Part shown: positions 17,525-28,364 of the stretch, piece after piece
Layout of the letters: the number at the start of each line of letters is the position of its first letter
Numbering within the stretch: position 1 is the stretch's first letter
NCBI RefSeq assembly: GCF_021535135.1
Contig: NZ_CP091036.1
Span: 4,154,001 to 4,218,000, forward strand
Reading direction: 5' to 3'
DNA length: 64,000 nucleotides
Origin: Antarcticibacterium sp. 1MA-6-2
Lineage (GTDB): Bacteria; Bacteroidota; Bacteroidia; Flavobacteriales; Flavobacteriaceae
Position numbers and translations under genes: made by a program
Notes under the pieces: generated by a model
What the model saw: only the letters and a program-made list of their open reading frames with translations
Database searches by the model: none
What the model was told of the DNA's origin: nothing

Positions 17525-19008
17525 AATTCCTCCTGTTCCAGTGACATATCAAGATGAAGGCTTTCATAAACACTTTGCAGGGAGGTTTGATCTTCTGTAA
17601 GAATGATAAGCATATCATTGGGTTCAATTTGAGTGGCACCGTTTGGAGTAAGAAATTTGTCGTTTCTGGAGATCATAGCAATAATGGCTTTGCGTGGGAA
17701 TTTGAGATCTACAATTCTTTTGCCTACAGAGTGATTATGTTCTGGAATAATAATTTCTCTAATGTAGGATTTCACCCCATCATTTAAAAAGGTATCTACA
17801 GGAGATCGCTGTTTGGCTTTCCCCGGTAAAGCAACACGTAACCATTTTGCCACGAGAGACAAAGTCGTTCCCTGTAGCAAAACTGAGGATAAGGAGACGA
17901 AGAAAACAATATTAAAGATCATATCTGCTTTTTCTATACCTGCAAGAAGTGGATACGTGGCAAACACAATAGGAACTGCTCCTCTTAAACCTACCCAGGA
18001 AATATACCACCTGCGGCGCATTTTCATTTTAAAGAAAAGCAGGCTTATAAATACACTTAAGGGCCTTGCTATAAATATGAGGAAGACTGATACAAAAATT
18101 CCTACTCCCACTACAGGTAAGACATGACTTGGATAGACCAATAGTCCCAGGGTAAGGAATAATACAATTTGCATTAACCACGCAAGACCGTCAAACATCC
18201 TCATTATTGTTCGCTTATGAATAATGTCGTGGTTACCTAAATATACAGCACATAAGTAGACGGCAAGGAACCCGTTACCCCCAAAAAAATCTGTTGCAGA
18301 AAAAGTGATGAACATTAGAGCTATTACCAAAACAGGGTATAAACCTTCAAAATCAAGTTTAATCCTGTTAATAATTATCTTACTGAGTTTTCCAAACCCA
18401 AACCCCAGGAGAGTACCTATAATTATTTGCTGAAGGAAAAAAGGGATGATGCTGTAAATACTATTATCAGGTGCAAGGACAAGTCCCAGAAAGGCGAGAG
18501 TAAGGAAATAGGCCATAGGATCATTACTTCCGCTTTCCAGCTCAAGGGTTGGCCTTAAATTGGATTTAAGTGCAAGATTCTTAGATCTCAATATTGAAAA
18601 TACAGCTGCAGCATCTGTAGAAGAGACAATAGCCCCCAGGAGTAAACCTTCATAGATAGTAAAGTCTGTAATAAAACTTACAAATACTCCGACGCTTAAG
18701 GCAGTAATTAGAACTCCCAGGGTTGATAGAGAAATTCCCTGCCACATCACAGGCTTAATACTTTTCCAGCTGGTGTCCAGTCCTCCCGAAAATAAAATGA
18801 AATTTAAGGAGACAATTCCCACGAATTGAGCGAGCTGTGGGTCATCAAAATTTATTTTTCCTATACCTTCAGATCCGGCCAGGATTCCTACCATAAGGAA
18901 TAACACCAATGTTGGAACACCGAACCTGTACGAGGTTTTACTTACTAATATGCTTATGAACAACAGGAGGGATCCTATGAGTAAAACATTTTCTGTTGTA
19001 ATTTCCAT
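17521..19008 (-). CDS. CPA1 family cation/proton antiporter with TrkA-C domain (NhaP2/CvrA-like)
   Basis: This 495-residue membrane protein has about 12 hydrophobic segments. The conserved transport core is SSTDAAAVFSIL with LELESGSNDPMAYFLT, where the paired acidic residues of CPA1 antiporters lie. The C-terminal 80 residues (VGKRIVDLKFPRKAIIAMI ... DMLIILTED) form a TrkA-C regulatory domain. The likely activity is K+ or Na+ efflux in exchange for protons at the inner membrane. The frame is intact. It converges with kmo. Confidence 0.93.
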   Translation of the reverse strand: MEITTENVLLIGSLLLFISILVSKTSYRFGVPTLVLFLMVGILAGSEGIGKINFDDPQLAQFVGIVSLNFILFSGGLDTSWKSIKPVMWQGISLSTLGVLITALSVGVFVSFITDFTIYEGLLLGAIVSSTDAAAVFSILRSKNLALKSNLRPTLELESGSNDPMAYFLTLAFLGLVLAPDNSIYSIIPFFLQQIIIGTLLGFGFGKLSKIIINRIKLDFEGLYPVLVIALMFITFSATDFFGGNGFLAVYLCAVYLGNHDIIHKRTIMRMFDGLAWLMQIVLFLTLGLLVYPSHVLPVVGVGIFVSVFLIFIARPLSVFISLLFFKMKMRRRWYISWVGLRGAVPIVFATYPLLAGIEKADMIFNIVFFVSLSSVLLQGTTLSLVAKWLRVALPGKAKQRSPVDTFLNDGVKSYIREIIIPEHNHSVGKRIVDLKFPRKAIIAMISRNDKFLTPNGATQIEPNDMLIILTEDQTSLQSVYESLHLDMSLEQEEF

Positions 19009-19063
19009 TAAAGTTCCTGTGTTGGTGGTAAAAATTTAATTCAGCTTTTGCTATTAATAAAAA

Positions 19064-19083
19064 TGAAGCCCCGGTGAGCTTCA
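19064..19083 (-). terminator. Terminator after msrA
   Basis: On the minus strand TGAAGC pairs with GCTTCA around an 8-nt loop and is followed by TTTTTATT. It ends the Nif3-to-msrA gene string. Confidence 0.65.
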
Positions 19084-19106
19084 AATCTATTCTTTCTGAA
19101 AATTAA

Positions 19107-19778
19107 TTATTTATGGGCAGCTTTTGCATTGGCTTTCAGTAGCTCCGGAAATTTTTTCTTAAACCTGTTTAATCGGGGGATAGAAACATTTTGGATATAA
19201 GGATTATCAGGATTGAGCTTTTCATAATTCTGATGATAATCTTCAGCAACCCAAAATTTCTGAAATGGTAAGACTTCAGCTGCTATAGGTTTGTCATAAT
19301 TTTCTGCAACTTCAGCTTTTATCCTTTCAATTACTTCTTTTTGTTCCTGATTTTGAAAAAATACTATAGAACGGTATTGAGAACCAACATCAGGTCCCTG
19401 TCCATTTTGCTGGGTTGGATTTTGGGACCCAAAAAAAACTTCTACAAGGGTGGCGAAATCAACTACTTCGGGATCATAAATAACCTCCACAGCTTCAGCA
19501 TGTCCAGTAGTTCCTTTGTTGCTTTCTTCATAAGTTGGATTTTTAGTATGGCCACCGGAATAACCCGAGATCACTTCCTCAACTCCTTGCATGCTTTCGT
19601 AAATTGCTTCCACGCACCAAAAGCAACCGCTGGCAAAATATGCGCGGGCAAGATTTCCTTCCATAGGAACCTCTACTAGTTCGGCGTTGGCAATTTCTTT
19701 TTTAGTTACGGTTTGTGTATTACCATTGCCACAGGAAAAAAGGGAGAGGGCAATAGTTAGTAAAAATAGATTTCTCAT
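19107..19778 (-). CDS. msrA: Peptide-methionine (S)-S-oxide reductase, lipoprotein
   Basis: The start is set at ATG 19778 because it begins a lipoprotein signal (MRNLFLLTIALSLFS-C). The MsrA core begins with the catalytic motif GCFWCVEAIYE and continues with the expected SGYSGGHTKNPTYEE, TGHAEAVEV, QNPTQQNGQGPDVGSQYRS and AEDYHQNY. Length 223 after signal start. It repairs oxidised methionine; the lipid anchor places it outside the cytoplasm. The upstream lipoprotein gene ends 1 nt before, so they are co-transcribed. Confidence 0.95.
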   Translation of the reverse strand: MRNLFLLTIALSLFSCGNGNTQTVTKKEIANAELVEVPMEGNLARAYFASGCFWCVEAIYESMQGVEEVISGYSGGHTKNPTYEESNKGTTGHAEAVEVIYDPEVVDFATLVEVFFGSQNPTQQNGQGPDVGSQYRSIVFFQNQEQKEVIERIKAEVAENYDKPIAAEVLPFQKFWVAEDYHQNYEKLNPDNPYIQNVSIPRLNRFKKKFPELLKANAKAAHK

Positions 19779-19779
19779 T

Positions 19780-20380
19780 TTATTTCTTTTTGTAAACACC
19801 TTCTAAGGTTTTTTTACCATAGATGGCGTAGTCCATAGCTAAGTCTCCATTAACAGTAAAACCTAACCAATCCAATTCAATTTCTCCATTGTTCTGCGGA
19901 ATAATGGTAGCAATTGGAGAATTTTTATCGAAATCCTTCCAGGGAATATCTTTTCCTTCAGAACTTCGGGCAGAGGGTTCAATAAAATATATATTAATAT
20001 TATTTCCACTTTTCTCCATTCTGGTGGAAATGTACATGGTCCCATCTACCAGGCATAATTCTGAAGTTGCTCCTGGGTTAATATCAAGACAGTAACAGGC
20101 ACAATTATTATCTCCCTGCTGGTCAGCCTTTATATATCTGCTTAGTAGGAGACGTAGTAGCAGTCTTTAATTCTTTGGGTAATTCTTCCTCTTCCCGTGA
20201 AACAGGTGTTGAGTCTATCGTTCTTCCTAAAGTATCTTTCCGGCTAATTTCATTGGGAGTAGGGGAAAATTGAACATCAGATTCTGGATTGACTATTTCG
20301 CCTTCAGTTTTATTATTGTTTTTGCAGGAAAAAACCATCAATAGAACCAGAATACATGGAAAAAGGGATTTGATCTTCAT
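19780..20380 (-). CDS. Lipoprotein of unknown function, one apparent frameshift
   Basis: The N-terminal part has a lipoprotein signal (MKIKSLFPCILVLLMVFS-C), then a low-complexity charged linker. The C-terminal part, in another frame, contains DNNCACYCLDINPGATSELC, MYISTRMEKSGNNINIYFIE and LDWLGFTVNGDLAMDYAIYG. Reading GCTTAGT (plus strand, 20140-20146) as GCCGGT joins them as Thr-Gly-Arg-Tyr-Ile. The full protein is about 200 residues with a Cys cluster (CACYC). Function unknown; it stands directly before msrA, so a link to envelope redox is possible but unproven. Confidence 0.72.
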
Positions 20381-20468
20381 AGTGCCGAATTTAATTTTTT
20401 AAAGTTAGAAGATAAAATCATTTTTTTTGTAAAAGCCATGTTAACACTTGGCAGGAGCAAAAAAGAAA

Positions 20469-20499
20469 GGGTATTAAAAAGTTCTACCTTCTAATACCC
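20469..20499 (-). terminator. Terminator after the zinc-ribbon-like coiled-coil gene
   Basis: GGGTATTA and TAATACCC form the stem with a 15-nt loop; the minus-strand sequence after it is TTTCTTTTTTG. It lies between this gene and the lipoprotein gene. Confidence 0.6.
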
Positions 20500-20522
20500 C
20501 TGGATAATAAAATTATATTAAT

Positions 20523-21303
20523 CTAGATCTTGGAAAAAAAGGAAGACATTTTTTCCTGTTCTTCTTTAGCTAAATCTTCATCTACAAGTATTCTACCACT
20601 GTGCTCATCGGTAATGATCTTCCTGCGGCCTGCGATCTCTACAATAACCTGTGGCGGTATAGTGAAATAAGAACCTCCAGATGCACCTCGTTCTACTAGG
20701 TACAACTGCCAATCCATTCTTAACATTATTGCGAATACGTTTATAAGCCCCTACTAAGCGTGGTTCAATTTGGGCTTCAAACTCATTAGACTTTTCAAGA
20801 AGAGATTCTTCTTCTTTTTGAGTCTCTGCAAGAATTGCATCAAGTTCCCCTTTTTTATGAGTAAGATGTTTTTGACGATCTTCCAAACGTTCTTTTGTTT
20901 GGTCAATTACCTCTTTTTTCTGCTCAATTTGTGCCCGGTATTCTTTGATGTGCTTCTCAGCCAGTTCTATTTCCAGTTCCTGAAATTCTACTTCTTTGCT
21001 TAAAGCGTTAAATTCACGGTTGTTACGAACATTTTTTTGTTGATCGCTATATTTTTTAATTGCCGATTTAGAATCATCAATCTGGATTTTCTTAGATTTA
21101 ATGTCATTCTCGATAACATCAAGATCGGCCTCTAACTTTTGTATACGTGTATTTAATCCGGCTACTTCATCTTCTAAGTCTTCTACCTCCAACGGAAGTT
21201 CACCTCGTACATTTCTAATTTCATCGATCCTGGAATCAATTAGTTGAAGATCGTACAACGCTCTTAACTTCTCTTCTACAGTAACATCGGTTTTTTTTGC
21301 CAT
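20523..21303 (-). CDS. Coiled-coil protein of the C4-type zinc ribbon family (COG1579), one apparent frameshift
   Basis: Residues 1-185 are a long coiled coil (KLRALYDLQLIDSRIDEIRN ... EVEFQELEIELAEKHIKEY). The C-terminal domain follows in another frame as ERGASGGSYFTIPPQV, EIAGRRKIITDEHSGRILVD. Reading ACTAGGT (plus, 20695-20701) as ACCGGT restores AVVPVERGASGG, the family sequence. The paired cysteines that bind zinc in other phyla are absent, as is usual in Bacteroidota. Length about 260. It starts 2 nt after the Nif3-like gene on the same strand, a conserved pair. Function unclear. Confidence 0.9.
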
Positions 21304-21305
21304 AG

Positions 21306-22400
21306 TTAATAATACTTGATAGGATTGGTTTTTGTATTCGCTAAAATAAGCGCAAAATTACTAAATTTTTTGCTAAGAAACCAATGTAATAATTCTTTTG
21401 TATACTGCTCACTTTCATAGTGGCCCACGTCTGCCAGGACCAGCATTTTCTCAGCTTTATAGAAGTCGTGGTATTTCAGGTCGGCAGTAATAAAAAAATC
21501 TGCACCTGCTTTTTTCGCCTTCTCAATAGCAAAACTGCCACTGCCACCTAACACAGCGACCTTTTTAACCGATTTTTCCAGAAGTTCAGAATGTCTAATG
21601 CATCCTGAATTAAAGGTGTTTTTTAAATGAGACAGGAATTCTCCCTCTTCCATCGCATTCTCTAATTCCCCTATCATTCCCAATCCCTGTGCCTGATGTT
21701 CATTATCTAATGTGACAATTTCATAAGCTACTTCTTCATAGGGATGGCTCTTAAATAAGGTTTTCAGGATCTTGCTCTCCAGGTGGGATGGAAAAATAAG
21801 GTTCAATTGTGCTTCTTTTTCGAGATGCAATTCTCCCCGGCTACCTTTAGTTGGATTTGCATCCTCATTAGGTAAGAAGCTGCCTTCTCCTTCTATTTTG
21901 AAACTGCAATTTTCGTAGTTGCCAATTGCACCCGCTCCCGCAGAAAATAATTCCTCCCTTACCTGCTCAAAATCGTTAAGTGGAACATAGGTGGTCAATT
22001 TTTTTATTACTCCTTTTTTGGGAATAAGAATTCGGGTGTTTTTCAGTCCTAACTTATCGCAGATCATTTTATTAACTCCCAGGCGGTGGTTGTCCAGTGC
22101 AGTATGAATTGCATAAATTGCAATATCATTTTTTATGGCCTTTATGACAGCTCTTTGCACATAATCCTTACTTATGAGGTTTTTAAGTCCTGAAAAAATA
22201 ATAGGATGGAAACTTACTATAAGGTTGCAGTTCTTTTGGATCGCTTCCTCTACTACTTCTTCCAAAGTGTCAAGGGTTATGAGAATTCCCGTTAGCTCAC
22301 TTTGAGGATTCCCTACAAGTAAACCTACATTGTCAAAATCTTCTGCTGTTGAAAGAGGAGTGAATTCTTCCAGATGTTTTATCACTTCAGCAATAACCAT
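21306..22400 (-). CDS. Nif3-like dinuclear metal-centre hexameric protein
   Basis: This 364-residue protein has the N-terminal NIF3 motif PLSTAEDFDNVGLLVGNP, the metal-ligand segments IVSFHPIIFSG and AIYAIHTALDNH, an inserted middle domain (PII-like, FEQVREELFSAGAGAIGNY), and the C-terminal motif AVLGGSGSF...FFITADLKYHDFY plus ADVGHYESE. This is the full long form. The family is annotated as GTP cyclohydrolase I type 2 homolog, but its biochemical role is unsettled. The frame is intact. It is divergent from lpxK with about 43 nt between them. Confidence 0.93.
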   Translation of the reverse strand: MVIAEVIKHLEEFTPLSTAEDFDNVGLLVGNPQSELTGILITLDTLEEVVEEAIQKNCNLIVSFHPIIFSGLKNLISKDYVQRAVIKAIKNDIAIYAIHTALDNHRLGVNKMICDKLGLKNTRILIPKKGVIKKLTTYVPLNDFEQVREELFSAGAGAIGNYENCSFKIEGEGSFLPNEDANPTKGSRGELHLEKEAQLNLIFPSHLESKILKTLFKSHPYEEVAYEIVTLDNEHQAQGLGMIGELENAMEEGEFLSHLKNTFNSGCIRHSELLEKSVKKVAVLGGSGSFAIEKAKKAGADFFITADLKYHDFYKAEKMLVLADVGHYESEQYTKELLHWFLSKKFSNFALILANTKTNPIKYY

Positions 22401-22443
22401 AAAACTATTTTAATTCAAATATAAATATTATACTTTCGCTTTG

Positions 22444-23455
22444 ATGAGTATACTAAGAAAATTCCTTTTGCCATTCTCACTACTCTATGGCCTCGTTATA
22501 AGATTGCGCAACTGGTTTTACGATAAGAAAATTTTATCTTCTTTTTCCTATTCTACTCCCGTTATAGTTGTTGGCAATCTTAGTGTTGGAGGTACGGGAA
22601 AATCTCCAATGATAGAATACCTGCTTAATCTCCTCTTGCCTCAGTATAAAATTGCAACTCTTAGCAGGGGTTATGGTAGAAAAACCAAAGGATATATTGA
22701 ACTTCACGGAAAGGAGGCTGCAGAGACCGTAGGGGATGAGCCGCTTCAATTTAAAACAAAATTTCCTGAGGCGGTTGTAGCGGTAGATGAAAACCGCAAG
22801 CAGGGGATAGAGAGAATTGTTTCTGAATATCAACCTGAAGTAATACTGCTGGATGATGCCTTTCAACACAGGAAAATCCAGGCAGGATTTAATATTCTTC
22901 TTACAAGTTTTGATAATATTTATTCGGAAGATCGTATGCTTCCCACAGGGAATCTAAGGGAGCCGAAATCGGGAGCTGTGCGGGCAGATGTTATTGTTGT
23001 AACTAAATCTCCGGAAAATTTAAGTTTGCACGACCAGGAGAAGATCGGGAAAAAACTGAAAATCAAAACCCATCAGCAACTTTTCTTCTCTTATATAGAA
23101 TATAGTGATTATTTGCTCGACGGTAAAGGCAGAAATATTGATCCCGCATTATTAGCTAAGCAAAAGATTTACTCTGGTTACGGGAATTGCAAAGCCCAAG
23201 CCACTACTTCATTACTTAAGCTCACTAAACCTGAGTTTTGATCATCTGCAATTTCCAGATCATCACAATTTTTTAGAAAAGGATATCTTTAAAATTTCTG
23301 AAGCTGAAATTATTGTGACAACAGAAAAGGATTATATGAGACTTCAAAATTCAATTTCTCACTCCCAATTTTATTATATACCTATAAGAACAAAATTTCT
23401 TAATAAGGAGAAAGATTTCCAATTGGCCATTCAGGATTTTATAAATGAAAAATGA
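22444..23455 (+). CDS. lpxK: Tetraacyldisaccharide 4'-kinase, one apparent frameshift
   Basis: This is the lipid A pathway kinase at the inner membrane. The N-terminal membrane anchor and FSYSTPVIVVGNLSVGGTGK (P-loop GGTGKSP) are clear, followed by LSRGYGRKTKG, GDEPLQF and LLDDAFQHRKI. The frame breaks after PALLA. Reading GCTAAGC at 23155-23161 as GCCGGC restores LLAGKRFTLVTGIAKPKPLL and the continuation DHHNFLEKDI ... TTEKDYMRL to the stop at 23455, about 337 residues. ATG 22444 is used; the codon before it is TTG. Confidence 0.94.
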
Positions 23456-23475
23456 GGCGCTTTTGCACCTCATTT
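23450..23475 (+). terminator. Terminator overlapping the end of lpxK
   Basis: AAATGAGG pairs with CCTCATTT around CGCTTTTGCA, followed by TTT. The stem begins inside the last codons of lpxK. Confidence 0.85.
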
Positions 23476-23560
23476 TTTCAATTTTGGCTAATTCAAACTA
23501 TATCAATTCTTTTGTATATAATTCTACTAGCCCAATATATTCAAGCTTTATGCCAAAGAG

Positions 23561-25787
23561 CTAGGCAGGAATACTCGCAGCCAAATGCATATTAATTTTT
23601 TGGAAGAATTCCTCGGTTTTATAAGGCTTGGGTATAATATCGGTAAATCCATTAAGATAAAATTCATCCAGGTTTTCGTCCAGAGTTACAGCAGTTAGCG
23701 CAACAATGGGGATATTTTCATCAAATTTCCTTATTTCAATAGTAGCTTCAATTCCGCTTATTCCGGGCATATGGATGTCCATTAAGATCAAATCAAAATG
23801 ATTGGACTTTACTTTGTCAATTGCAATTGTCCCATTATCAGCCACATCGCATTTCACCTGGTGCTTTTCGAGAATTTTACGCGTGATCATCTGGTTGATC
23901 TTATTATCTTCTACGATAAGAATACTTTTACCGTGCATGATATCATTGGTAAGAGCAACTGCTTTTCTTCCTCGGGCAGTATTTATAGGTACAGGTTGTT
24001 CAAAAGCTTCAAATTTTAAATCGAAACTAAATGTAGAGCCTTTCCCCAATTCACTGTCCAGGTGGATCTCACTATTCATTAAATTCAGAAGGTTTTTAAC
24101 AATAGATAAACCAAGACCTGTGCCACCGAATTTCCTGTTAATCTGCATGGATCCCTGGGTGAAATTTTCAAAAATTGAAGTTTGTTTCTCTTTGGTTATA
24201 CCCTCTCCATTATCTTTTATTTCGAAATGGAGGAATACCTGCTGGCCTACCTGATTAACCCTGTTTACATTGATCCAGATATCTCCGTTCTCGGTGAATT
24301 TTATGGAATTGCCGATCAGGTTGATCAGGATCTGAGAAATTTTAAGTGGATCTCCTTTTAATTTCTTCGGAATATCGGGGTCAAAATTGAAATGTAGCTG
24401 GGTTTTCTTGTCATCAGCTGAATTTTTTAATGCTACCAGTACATCTGAAATTCTTTTCTCCAGGTTAAATGAGGTTTCCAGAATTTCAACTTTTCGGGCT
24501 TCAAGTTTGTTGAGGTCCAAAATGTTGTTAATGAGAGAAAGCAAATATTCTCCGGAAAATTTGAGCGAATTAAGATGTTCCTTTTGATTTTCAGTTGGGC
24601 TTTCCTCCAATAGAAGATGGGTGAGGCCTGTGACTGCATAAAGTGGTGTGCGTAATTCGTGAGTAATAGTAGAGAGAAACTGGGCTTTGGCCAGAGACGC
24701 TTTTTCTGCATTTTCCTTTGCAATCGTAAGCTCATCATTCTTCTTTTGCAAAAGGTCATTGGCTCTTGCCCGTAAGTTGTTGTTCTTGTAAAGGGAAAGA
24801 GTGAGTAAGGAAAGAATTGTAATTAAAGCTACACTTAGGATGGTGGTAAGCTTATTGACCTTTAAAGATTTTTCCTGTTCAGCATTTCTCCTTGTAAGTT
24901 CTTTCACGCTGGTACGCATTGCGTCTACGTTATACCTCGTGTTAGCATCAAGGGCCAATGCTTCGCGATTTATATCAAATATAGAATCTCTTACGTGATT
25001 GCTTGTTTTTAAATAATCCAAAGATTTTTCCGGCTTTCCGGTTGCTTCATAGATCTGGCTTAACAGCTTATTGTTGCTCATGATCATACTGCCAAAACTG
25101 TACTCTTCAGAAATGGCCAGGGATCTTAGAGCTTCTCTTTCGCTTTCCTCAAAATTATTCATCGTGAGATGAGCTCTGGATTTATAGAAGTAAAGTCGGG
25201 ATTTTTCGTATGCATTGTCGCTGCTTTGAAGATAATCTTCAGCTTTATTTAATTGAGAAAGGGCAATTTCTAAATTTACCCCGGCATTGATGGTTGTAAC
25301 TCCCCTGTTGAGGTTAACAATTCCCAGGTATTCCGAATTTTCTTCCTGAGCATAAAAATCTTCAGCTAAATTGAGATATTTAAATGCCCTGTCAAAATCA
25401 CCAAGAGCATTAAAAACTTTAGCGTAATTGAGGTAACTGTAAGCGAGACCTGGCATTATCACCAATCTCTCTTTGTATTGCTATTGCCCTTTGTAATTCT
25501 GTAATAGCCCTTTCATTATCGTGTCTTATGTAGTAAAGCTGGGCGAGAATACTGCTCGATAAAGCAATGTATTTTTGGTCATTAATTCGCTTGGCAAGTT
25601 CCAGCGCCTGGTTTAGTTGATTAAGTGCTTTTTCAAAGTCAAGAACGTTTACTGATATTTCTGCCTCGTTGAGTAGGAGCTGTATGCTGTCATTAATATC
25701 CGAAATCTCCTCCTGACTCTTCTCCTGAAATGCTACAGACGTGTAGCAGCTAAGCAGGAAAATGAGGGAAAATAGTAGGTTTTTCAT
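23561..25787 (-). CDS. Hybrid sensor histidine kinase with TPR sensor region and receiver domain, one frameshift
   Basis: In order: signal peptide (MKNLLFSLIFLLSCYTSVA), several TPR-like helices (LNQLNQALELAKRI, AFKYLNLAEDFY, ALRSLAISEEYSFG), one membrane helix (TTILSVALITILSLLTLSLY), HisKA with FLSTITHELRTPLYAVTG (phospho-His), HATPase with ILINLIGNSIKFTENG and GGTGLGLSIVKNL, then a receiver with SILIVEDNKIN and the phospho-Asp in LILMDIHMPG. Two overlapping frames join around 25453-25460 by removing one base near GATAATGCC; this break is not an obvious RCCGGY remnant. About 741 residues. The sensed signal is unknown; TPR sensors face the periplasm. Confidence 0.92.
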
Positions 25788-25823
25788 TGGGGGTATGGCT
25801 AGTACATAATCGGTTAAATATAG

Positions 25824-26830
25824 TTAAATCTTTGAAATGAAAGAAATTAAATCAATAAGGCGGCTGGAATAACCAATTTCGTTATCGTACCAGCCAATCA
25901 ACTTAATGAGATCACCGCCAATTACCGAGGTCATCTGTGCATCAAACACACAGGAAAAAGGTTCTCCAATAATGTCAATGGATACTAAAGGTTCTTCAGT
26001 ATAACTTAAAAGTCCCTTGAGGTAGGTTTCTGAAGCTTCTTTAAAAACTGCGTTCACTTTTTCAATAGTCGTCGGGGTGTCAACATTCAGGGTCATATCC
26101 GTTAGGGAACCGTTAGGTACAGGTACTCTAATCCCGCAACCGCCTATTACATCCCGTAGATCGGGAAATATCCTTGTAAGTGCTTTTGCAGCACCCGTGG
26201 TTGTAGGGATTATAGATTGTGTAGCTGCCCGGGATAGCGTAAATCCCGGTGCGGTCTGTCATGCAGGCTTTGATCTGAGGTATAGGAATGAATAGTAGAT
26301 ATATACGCATGTTTAACACCAAAGTTTTTATGAATAACATCCAGCATCGGTGCAGCATTATTTGTAGTGCAGGAGGCGTTAGATATAATTTTTTCACTTC
26401 CGTCTAAAATATGCTCATTAACTCCCAAAACTACCATTTTTATCTCCTCATCTTCCGGTGGCACCGAGAGAATTACCTTTTTTACACTCTTGCCAAGGTG
26501 GGGGAGGAGTTGTGCCGTAGTTTTAAATTTTCCACTGGATTCCACTACATATTCTACATCGTACTTAGCCCAATCAATATCTCCAGGGGAAACCTGATTG
26601 AAAACGGGTATAATTTTATCGTTTACTTTAATTGCATCACCTGCCGCTTTTACAGAAAAAGGAAATTTCCCATGGATGCTGTCATATTTTAAAAGATGGG
26701 AAAGAGTTATAGCATCTGCAATGTCATTAATTGCTACTACTTCAATAGATTCATGATCAAAAACAAGCCTAAAGAGGTTACGACCAATCCTTCCGAATCC
26801 ATTGATCCCGATTTTAATTTTTTCAGCCAT
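25824..26830 (-). CDS. gapA: Glyceraldehyde-3-phosphate dehydrogenase, one apparent frameshift
   Basis: This glycolytic enzyme has about 335 residues. The Rossmann motif is GINGFGRIGRNLFR, the catalytic Cys154 is in SNASCTTNNAAP, and the C-terminal half has IIPTTTGAAKAL, VPVPNGSLTDMT and GWYDNEIGYSSRL. The frame breaks after SLHDRPHRDLR. The text there reads GCTAT (plus strand ATAGC, 26234-26238); an original GCCGGT would give DLRRSRAA, the conserved loop. This is the variant where the string became one base shorter. It is 15 nt downstream of lipA. Confidence 0.94.
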
Positions 26831-26845
26831 AGACTTGCTGGAGAA

Positions 26846-27718
26846 TTAGGTTAAATGTTTTTGTGCTTTATAAGAGGATCTTACCAAAGCGCTACTTTCT
26901 ACATGTCTAAAGCCTAATTCCAATCCTATAGCTTCGTACTTTCTAAATTGATCTGGTGTAATAAATTGTTTAACAGGTAAATGCTTCTTACTTGGCTGTA
27001 GGTATTGACCTATTGTAACCACATCGAGGCCAACACTTCGCAGGTCTTCCAGAGTTTGAATGACCTCCTCTTCCTTTTCTCCCAGACCAAGCATAATTCC
27101 GGACTTCGTGCGATTGATTCCCTGTTCCTTAAGATATTTTAAAACTTCAAGACTTCTTTCATACTTTGCCTGTATTCTCACTTCTCTTGTAAGTCGTTTT
27201 ACAGTTTCCATATTGTGAGATACAACTTCAGGATTTACTTCTATTATACGGTCAATATTTCTCTCGTTCCCCTGAAAGTCCGGAATCAAAGTTTCCAAAG
27301 TCGTATCGGGATTCATACGTCTTATTGCCTTAACAGTTTCAGCCCACATAATTGATCCCATGTCTTTGAGGTCGTCACGATCTACACTGGTAATGACCGC
27401 GTGTTTGATTTTCATCAATTTTATCGATCTTGCAACTTTTTCGGGCTCATCCCAATCTAATGTTTCCGGCCTTCCTGTTTTAACGCCACAAAATCCGCAG
27501 GAACGGGTACAAATGTTTCCTAAGATCATAAATGTAGCAGTACCTTCACTCCAGCACTCCCCCATGTTAGGGCAACTTCCCGAAGTGCAAATTGTATGAA
27601 GATCGTATTTATCAACAAGACTCCTAAGTTCGGTATATTTCTTTCCCGTAGGTAATTTTACCCGTAGCCATTTAGGTTTTGGAGTAGGTTTTTGAGTAGG
27701 TAAAGTATCTGTCGTCAT
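26846..27718 (-). CDS. lipA: Lipoyl synthase (radical SAM)
   Basis: This 290-residue enzyme inserts two sulfurs into octanoyl groups. The auxiliary cluster motif is [12 protein letters not shown] (Cys44, 49, 55) and the radical-SAM motif is CTRSCGFC (Cys70, 74, 77). [12 protein letters not shown] and the C-terminal RSSYKAQ (cluster-ligating Ser) are also present. Length and order match LipA. The frame is intact. It lies between the ECF sigma gene and gapA on the minus strand. Confidence 0.97.
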   Translation of the reverse strand: MTTDTLPTQKPTPKPKWLRVKLPTGKKYTELRSLVDKYDLHTICTSGSCPNMGECWSEGTATFMILGNICTRSCGFCGVKTGRPETLDWDEPEKVARSIKLMKIKHAVITSVDRDDLKDMGSIMWAETVKAIRRMNPDTTLETLIPDFQGNERNIDRIIEVNPEVVSHNMETVKRLTREVRIQAKYERSLEVLKYLKEQGINRTKSGIMLGLGEKEEEVIQTLEDLRSVGLDVVTIGQYLQPSKKHLPVKQFITPDQFRKYEAIGLELGFRHVESSALVRSSYKAQKHLT

Positions 27719-27794
27719 TTTGAAAATCTTGGGTGCAAAGATACAATAATATGATGAAATCGATAAAAAGTAGAAGGGGATCTAAAGGATGATC

Positions 27795-28364
27795 TTAGCC
27801 TCTCCGGGATTCAATTATTTGAGACAATAATTTCTTCGCCCGAAGCAATTTTACCTTAATATTGTTAAGCGGTTCATCAAGATGCGCAGCAATTTCCTTA
27901 TATGATTTTTCCTGAAAATAGCGCAGGTTGATTACTTCCTGATAAGGAGGTTTTAATTGCTTAATATCACTTAGCAGTTGAGCCAGGTGTTGTTCACTAA
28001 TGAGGCTGTCTTCAATGGTAGGAGTTTCATCAGGAATTTTATAAACTTTCTCATTGGATTCATCGGCAGTTCTTGCCCTAATGGAGGAATTTTTCTTTCT
28101 TACCAGGTCAATATGAATATTTTTTGAGATAGTGATAAGCCAGGTTTTAAATACATAATTACTGTCAAAAGTCTCCAGTTTATCAAAAGCTTTAGAAAAA
28201 GTTTGTATTGTTATTTCTTCAGCATCATACTCATTCCTGGTTCGCTTTAACTGGAAAGCATAGACATCTGTCCAAAACGTATCGAGAAGAAATTTATAGG
28301 CTGCCTGCTGGCCTGCCTTTGCCTGTTCTATTTGATTTAGCAGCGCAGCTTTATTTATTTCCAA
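27795..28364 (-). CDS. RNA polymerase sigma factor, ECF (sigma-70 family)
   Basis: This 189-residue protein has a region 2 segment (YDAEEITIQTFSKAFDKLETF, FKTWLITISKNIHIDLVRKK) and a C-terminal region 4 helix-turn-helix (YQEVINLRYFQEKSYKEIA, NNIKVKLLRAKKLL). No anti-sigma gene is adjacent. Its start overlaps the end of the glycosyltransferase gene by 10 nt, implying translational coupling. Target promoters unknown. Confidence 0.93.
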   Translation of the reverse strand: MEINKAALLNQIEQAKAGQQAAYKFLLDTFWTDVYAFQLKRTRNEYDAEEITIQTFSKAFDKLETFDSNYVFKTWLITISKNIHIDLVRKKNSSIRARTADESNEKVYKIPDETPTIEDSLISEQHLAQLLSDIKQLKPPYQEVINLRYFQEKSYKEIAAHLDEPLNNIKVKLLRAKKLLSQIIESRRG